DNA of 64,000 bases from Limanda limanda (taxonomy: Eukaryota; Chordata; Actinopteri; Pleuronectiformes; Pleuronectidae): assembly GCF_963576545.1 (NCBI RefSeq), contig NC_083639.1, forward strand, positions 11,491,498 to 11,555,497. Reading direction: 5' to 3'. Shown one piece after another: positions 58,469 through 64,000 of the stretch. Every line of letters starts with the position of its first letter. The first letter of the stretch is position 1. A model generated the notes under the pieces. It did no database searches. It had not been told where the DNA came from and saw only the letters and a program-made list of their open reading frames with translations. The position numbers and the translations under genes were made by a program.

Positions 58469-60659
58469 AGTCCGTCTTGCTTTTTCATCATTGTTTAATG
58501 TTGTGGTGTTTTTGGCGAACAGAAAGTTTACACTCAGGGATTCATTTCATGCTCCGACAGACCTGAAAGTACAGTTTAAAAACCGGTTTCATATTATCAC
58601 GGTTAAACCTTAATGAGATATGTTTGTTTTATTTGTCTGATGGCACTTGTTGCTCACCAATTTTCCCAACGCAAGGCATGCAGTGGTTGACCCAAAGGTA
58701 CTGTTCATATCTGACATGTGAATATCTACATTTTGTTGAATATGTGGCTCAGAGGACAGAGACTATACAAAAGCATACATATTCAAACTTAATTAATACT
58801 AGGATGCTGGACAGAAGAGTCAAATATTTCTCGTCCTCTGGTTGCAGTGCAGGGGGCAGATCACACGTGTGCATGAAGGCTAGAAACAAGTTTTCTTCTT
58901 GATCTCCCAAAGGTGAACAACCTGTGTTGACATTATACTGTAGTGTTGGTTCAGCAGTTTGAGAAACCTGCAACATGTTGATGGATTTCTTTAGATTTGA
59001 TAAAAAGGGGTAAAAATGAATGCTACATACCACAAGCCTTAAAGTTTTAACATTTAACACACAATTTATATTTATCAGTGTATTTTAAGGTTTCATTATT
59101 CTTGTGGCTGCGTAAATATGAAGCCCAATATTTGCCAAGGTTTGACCAAATTAAATTGCGATGTCCTCCATTCATAACAATGATGCATAGCAAAATCAGC
59201 GAAATTATCCAAAATACATGTTACTAGGAATATCAAAAGGTCCAATAGATAAAAAATCTCTTTAGATACATTCGTTTGGATTGCAGAAAATGTCCATCTA
59301 GTGTCATCAGTGGCACAAAGTAAATCTCACTGGATTAATTATCATGTCTGATATTGGCTTAGCTATATCTTCTGTTCTCATTAGAGGGTTTATATAATAT
59401 GTATATAGAATTTCTATTAAGATTACTTGCTGTCAATTTTGGATTGTTTTACATTCTGTCTTGTCTTGTCTGTTTTGATATTTTCCAGGTGTCATATCTC
59501 TTTTTCTTTTTCTGTGAAAGATTTGTATTGTCCTTATTAAAACTGCAAATTCATAAACACATTTGAAAAAGGGATGCAAAGCGATGCCCTGCCCCTCATC
59601 ATGTGACACTGTCCAAACTGACTTTTACTTTGTGACTGGGAGTTTGAATTCGCAAAACCTACTTCACCTCATAATGATCTGAATGTATTTATAAAGAGTT
59701 TATTTTGTACATTACAGAAAATGCTATAAATATTTAAGAAAGGTCCCCCTCCCACCCCACACCCACAGGACATGAGGTGATATGTCTTTCTCAGGCTCGG
59801 GTCCTCTACCAGAGGCCTGGGAGCTTGAGGGGTTTTGTGGTTCCTAGGACTACGCTTTTCTGGACATATGCTTCAAAAGTTGTACCTGGGATCTACTGGT
59901 GCCATATATACAAATGTCTCCACATCTTATCTTGTCTTTTATTTCAGAAATAGAAAGTAGTGTGGATTGGTGTTATCTAACTGTCACCCCCCTTTTTCTT
60001 ACTGGTGACCAAACATCTGCAGCAGAGTTTTTTCTCTCGGAGACCTGATGTTCAGATTTAGTCAAAGTGACAGAGGGGTTCGCTTTTTAATCCTCAAAAC
60101 CAACAACCATGACGATGACCAATTCATCTTCATTTCATATGGTCATAAATGTGTATCTCACATGTACAGGATTATATGGGTTGTGTGTAAAGTGAGAGGA
60201 CGTCAGGGAGAAATCTGCCATGAAGTAAGAGGATAGTGGGTTAAAGTTTTTTTTTTTCTTTTAACAAAAGGGAAGAGTTAAAAGCCCCTGAGCACTTAAA
60301 ATGACAGAATGGAGGACTGAGGCTGTGCAGCCCTTTGTGTCCGAGGAACTTTTGATTTAGTTAAACAGCTAAAACAAGAACCTTTCACACCCAAACAATA
60401 GACTCCTTTTCTGAAACTTAGCACTCGACAAGTGAGGAGCAAATTGCATGTGTGTGTGTGTAGGTGTGTGTGTGTGTGTTCACGAGTGTGCACGTGTGTG
60501 CATGTGACCCCCCGCCCATGTCTAACAATCACCGTGACGCATACCACCCTTTCTCTCCTCAAATAAAAAACAGAGTAAATGGAAAAGAGAAATCATCCAC
60601 TGTTGAAGTACTTTACGAGATCCTCCTCTAAACAGAAAAAGGGCCGAGTATCCATGGGA

Positions 60660-60900
60660 ATCTTAGCACGTTAGGGAGGCCTTTCTCCCTTCCTCTCATC
60701 CGCTCTCCCCCACTGCACCCATGGACCAATGCAATTGTTTATTTTCTCCCATTGAGGCTGCTCCATTCAGTGGCTCTCACATTTACTCTACTCAATTGGA
60801 GTGAGATAGCACTTATTCGGGGAGAGGAATGTAGCGCTCCACTGACAGAGCAGCAAGAATGCAGAAGAAATAATTAAATGTTTTTTAAAGGAAGAAGTAC
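60660..60900 (+). promoter_or_regulatory. Candidate non-coding element
   Basis: A non-repetitive block with ACCAATGCAATTGTTTATTT, CCATTGAGGCTGCTCCATTC, GGAATGTAGCGCTCC and AGAAATAATTAAATG. No coding frame. Confidence 0.2.
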
Positions 60901-63649
60901 AGCTGAGTGTGTGGGAGAACAAGTGCGAGGCCAACACATTGGACTGACGGGGTTTTACGTCACAATGAGTTTATCCAAACATCACCTTGACACTTCAAAG
61001 TGAAGCAGCACTTGACCATCACACACAATGCTACGAAAGTTAAGCAGGGAACCTTTAAGGAGGTCAGTGCTCTCTTTGCTGAAAGTCCCTGCGGAACAAT
61101 GACGTGTTCTCCGGCCTCATGTAAGATGTGGCCTGTCCTCCAACCTCACTGTCTCTGCCTCAGCACAATGGGTGCAAGCTGGACCATGGAGTTAATTTCT
61201 CCAGAGGTCTATTATGTCTTGAGGAGGTAACGGCGATGACAGTTCCCCTCTCTTCAACAATGGCCGTGGCGGCTAAAGCCTCCCTTGTCCTGTCACTTTC
61301 TATTATCTTTTACCGAGGCTCAGTGAGAACCTCTTACAGCTGAGGAAGGGAGGGAAAAAAACATATGATCGAGACAGAAACCAGAGCAGTATTTGGTTAA
61401 AGATGAGCGGATGCAGGTTCAGCTTGGTTTCCTTGTGTGCAGCGGTACATAAAGAAACACACCTCCATATGTACATCACATCATCACTAACCTTTTCTTG
61501 ACACAAGACATTCAAGTTGTCTTCGATCATTTAAACATATTTTTGTCATTATTGTTATTCTGAGGTTATAGCAATGTGTTTATTTTGTTTATACTGACCC
61601 GAATTTTGAAAGGTCTTTACAATTTGAATGACATATGCCAACCTCCTTATCCTTTTATCCGTCACTTGGTTAGGTTAAAAAAGACTTTCATGAGAAGCAA
61701 GAAAACTCAGCAGAGGAGAGTCATCTAACAAGACATATAAAGATGCAATAGATGAGCATATTCTCAGTAGAAATGATGGTGAAATTATGGAAGAAAAACA
61801 ATGACTATGGTAATGGATAAATACGTATCAGGGTCATTTTGCACAAAACACAGAAAGCGGGCGGCTTTGATCTTAACTATTACTCTGCTGAGTCAACACC
61901 GGACTCAGCCTCTAAAAATACTAAAGTGCACATGTTTAAAAAAGAAAAACGCTCACTGGTTCTGACCGGTGAAAGTGACAAATCAGTTTCCATCCTCAGT
62001 GTCAACAGCAGATGTCCGGGTTCACGGTCGTCTCTCATGACCTCACTGAGAAGTCTAAAAGCTGGAAATGGATGTCTCATGCGTGTATTTGCATATGTGC
62101 ATATTCATACAAGTTGAGCCTGAACGCTTATCCTGACTTTGGAAAACTAAGTCGACCGAATCATTTCCCCACAAGGTCCATTTAGCAGCTGTCCGTCCTC
62201 AGCAGATGGAGCTTGCCCAGTTCTCGTCAGTATTTTAGGTGTTAGGCAACTTTGATTTACTTTGCATTGTTTAAATTACATATATTAACTATATCACTCT
62301 GTTAGATATGTGCTCTCATTAGTTCAATCTCTCCCTCGTGAATCCAAGGGATGATACCATTAATAAATAAAAAAGTGCATTAAAAGTCTACAGGTTTAAT
62401 ATCATTAACCTCAAGTGTTAAAGGCTTAAAGTAACAGTGGCGTATTGAGGATAAAATATTTTTCACTTGCTAAGACAGTACTGCAATTTCAAATTAGACC
62501 AAAACTACAGTGAACAGTCAAAACTATTCAAACCTGATTAAAATCTGTGGATGAATAATTTGGAAATAAAGATAGAATCGACAACATTGATAATCTGATT
62601 TCAGATCAATCAAAGGCCCGTTTTCACTGATGAGAAGGAAATTCTCAGTGAAGCAAAGTTTTGTGCAGAATATCTGTGGAATAAAGAACCACAGTCAATC
62701 TGAAGGAGGTCGCCTCATTCAAAACACAAGTAAATCTTACCTGCCCCCTACTGGTCAGATACATCCAATACACCGTGCAACAAGTCGAAGACTCACAAGA
62801 TCATGCACATGAATTAAAGAACTGTCTTCTTCTGTAGTTTCATGGCAGATGTGGTAATTCATGTGCGCAAATATCTGTGGTAAAGTCAAATGAAAACACG
62901 TTTGTCTGGTAGAATATTTAGTTTTTATTTATTTTGGTTGACTCTTTTACTTACGCCTATACAAAGCCGACAAAATATGCACAAATTGCACCCGAATAAT
63001 CCCAGGCTAACATGTGTTCATATGATCATATTTCTAACATTGTTTCCATGCAAAAATCAGGAGTGGATGTATTTTTCCATACTCTGAGGATCCTTCGTGC
63101 AGCTGTGATTCCCCCAATCTGTATCACTGCAAACTCTTGTTTTATGGTGGACATGAGCTTACTGAATGATTCTGATCTTGGCGATAAATATCCCTGAAAT
63201 ATCCCTAACTGAAACGATACTGAATCGATACTGAATCGAGTCGAATCAGAAATCCAATTGTAAACCTTGTAAACCGGAATCAAAACGATTTGGGAAGTCA
63301 GTGGCGATAACCAGCCCTAAAAGTAAAGGTGAAGAATAGGCAATATCAGAATAATATATGACAGGTTTCTCAGCACAGAGGAGGAATAAATCTGATGTCA
63401 GTGGGTCCCTGCATGTGGTAAAAGTGTAGGACCTGATTAGAAAAAGTCATATTGGAACTAACTTGGAGGAGGTTGATGCTTAGGAACCTGTACTGATGAG
63501 GTTCAGTTAGGGCAGAAGAGGGGGATGTGCTACAAAGGGAGGGGAAGGAGAGGCATTCTGTAAGAGGAAGTTCTTTGTTTACTTGTTTTGTTGGGTTATG
63601 CTGTCATGACAGTAATGAGTAATGACAACATACATACGTTTTATTTGGT

Positions 63650-64000
63650 TTTAACTTTTTAAGATTTTTTGGCTCCTGGGAGTTCAAGTACATTCTGCAC
63701 TGTAGATTTGGCAAAGACACTGGGCCTAAAAGGCAAAGCAGCCAACATTCTATAAGGGAACAATGGGTGAAAAGAAGATTGTGAGCACCACCCTTCTGTC
63801 TGGTTTGGAAGTGACTGGCAGAGATGTAAATGATTTTATGGAGTTGCCTAATGTTTTGACTTTTTCCAAAAGTGATGGAACATTGGGAGCTGGTAAAAGG
63901 TGATGGGGAAGGACCATTCGCCGTCCGAACTAGAGTTTGTTGGATAATAAATGGTTTGCTTCATGGTGGAGATGGCAGGTTCAAGACTGGCTGCTCTGCT
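63650..64000 (+). mobile_element. BEL/Pao-type LTR retrotransposon fragment, cut by the window end
   Basis: Broken frames match the protease-side part of fish Pao-type polyproteins. About 63680-63752 encodes an APGSSSTFC box followed by LGLKGKAANIL. About 63757-63868 encodes GEKKIVSTTLLSGLEV and FMELPNV. About 63869-64000 encodes PKVMEHWEL and GPFAVRTRVCWIINGLL. Two frame changes are visible. The 30-40 residues usually found between the ELP and PKVME boxes are missing, so this copy is inactive. The element continues past 64000. Confidence 0.65.

Overview
This window is vertebrate nuclear DNA, most likely from a teleost fish. All genes are split by GT-AG introns, and their proteins match known vertebrate families. 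The spacers carry fish-type dispersed repeats, long CA/GT, CT and ATCT microsatellites, and decayed retroelements. The species cannot be named from sequence alone.

Four protein genes can be rebuilt exon by exon. (1) olfml3, minus strand, 4904 to 1993: 3 coding exons, 389 residues, a secreted olfactomedin-domain protein. (2) An advillin gene (avil), plus strand, 8592 to 14969: 19 coding exons, 814 residues, six gelsolin repeats plus a C-terminal headpiece. It reads closer to advillin than to villin-1. (3) A short LRRFIP-family coiled-coil gene, minus strand, 22818 to 18149: 6 exons all in phase 0, 335 residues, ending in the CaaX-like tetrapeptide CILS. (4) gdf11, plus strand, 27927 to 46108: 3 coding exons, 389 residues, a TGF-beta ligand of the GDF8/GDF11 group, with introns of 14.2 kb and 2.8 kb and a 3' UTR of about 2.9 kb.

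Layout: 1-1992 is repeat-bearing flank. olfml3 and avil are divergent. avil and the LRRFIP-like gene are convergent, with 3' regions meeting in 14970-18148. The LRRFIP-like gene and gdf11 are divergent across a 4.7 kb spacer that holds a retroviral-type LTR. From 48991 to the right edge there is no recognisable host gene. That stretch holds repeats, several non-repetitive blocks that could be conserved non-coding elements, one unexplained exon-like block (51590-51885), and a BEL/Pao retrotransposon fragment cut by the window edge.

The four genes do not form a pathway. Their order is still informative. avil, an LRRFIP gene and gdf11 are relatives of VIL1, LRRFIP1 and MSTN, which all lie on human 2q. 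GDF11 and AVIL lie together on human 12q. The block therefore looks like the 12q-side copy of a whole-genome-duplication pair, with an LRRFIP member still present. The most interesting gene is that LRRFIP-like one: it keeps the family's N-terminal motif and part of the coiled coil but is much shorter than usual. No undescribed multi-gene system is evident.
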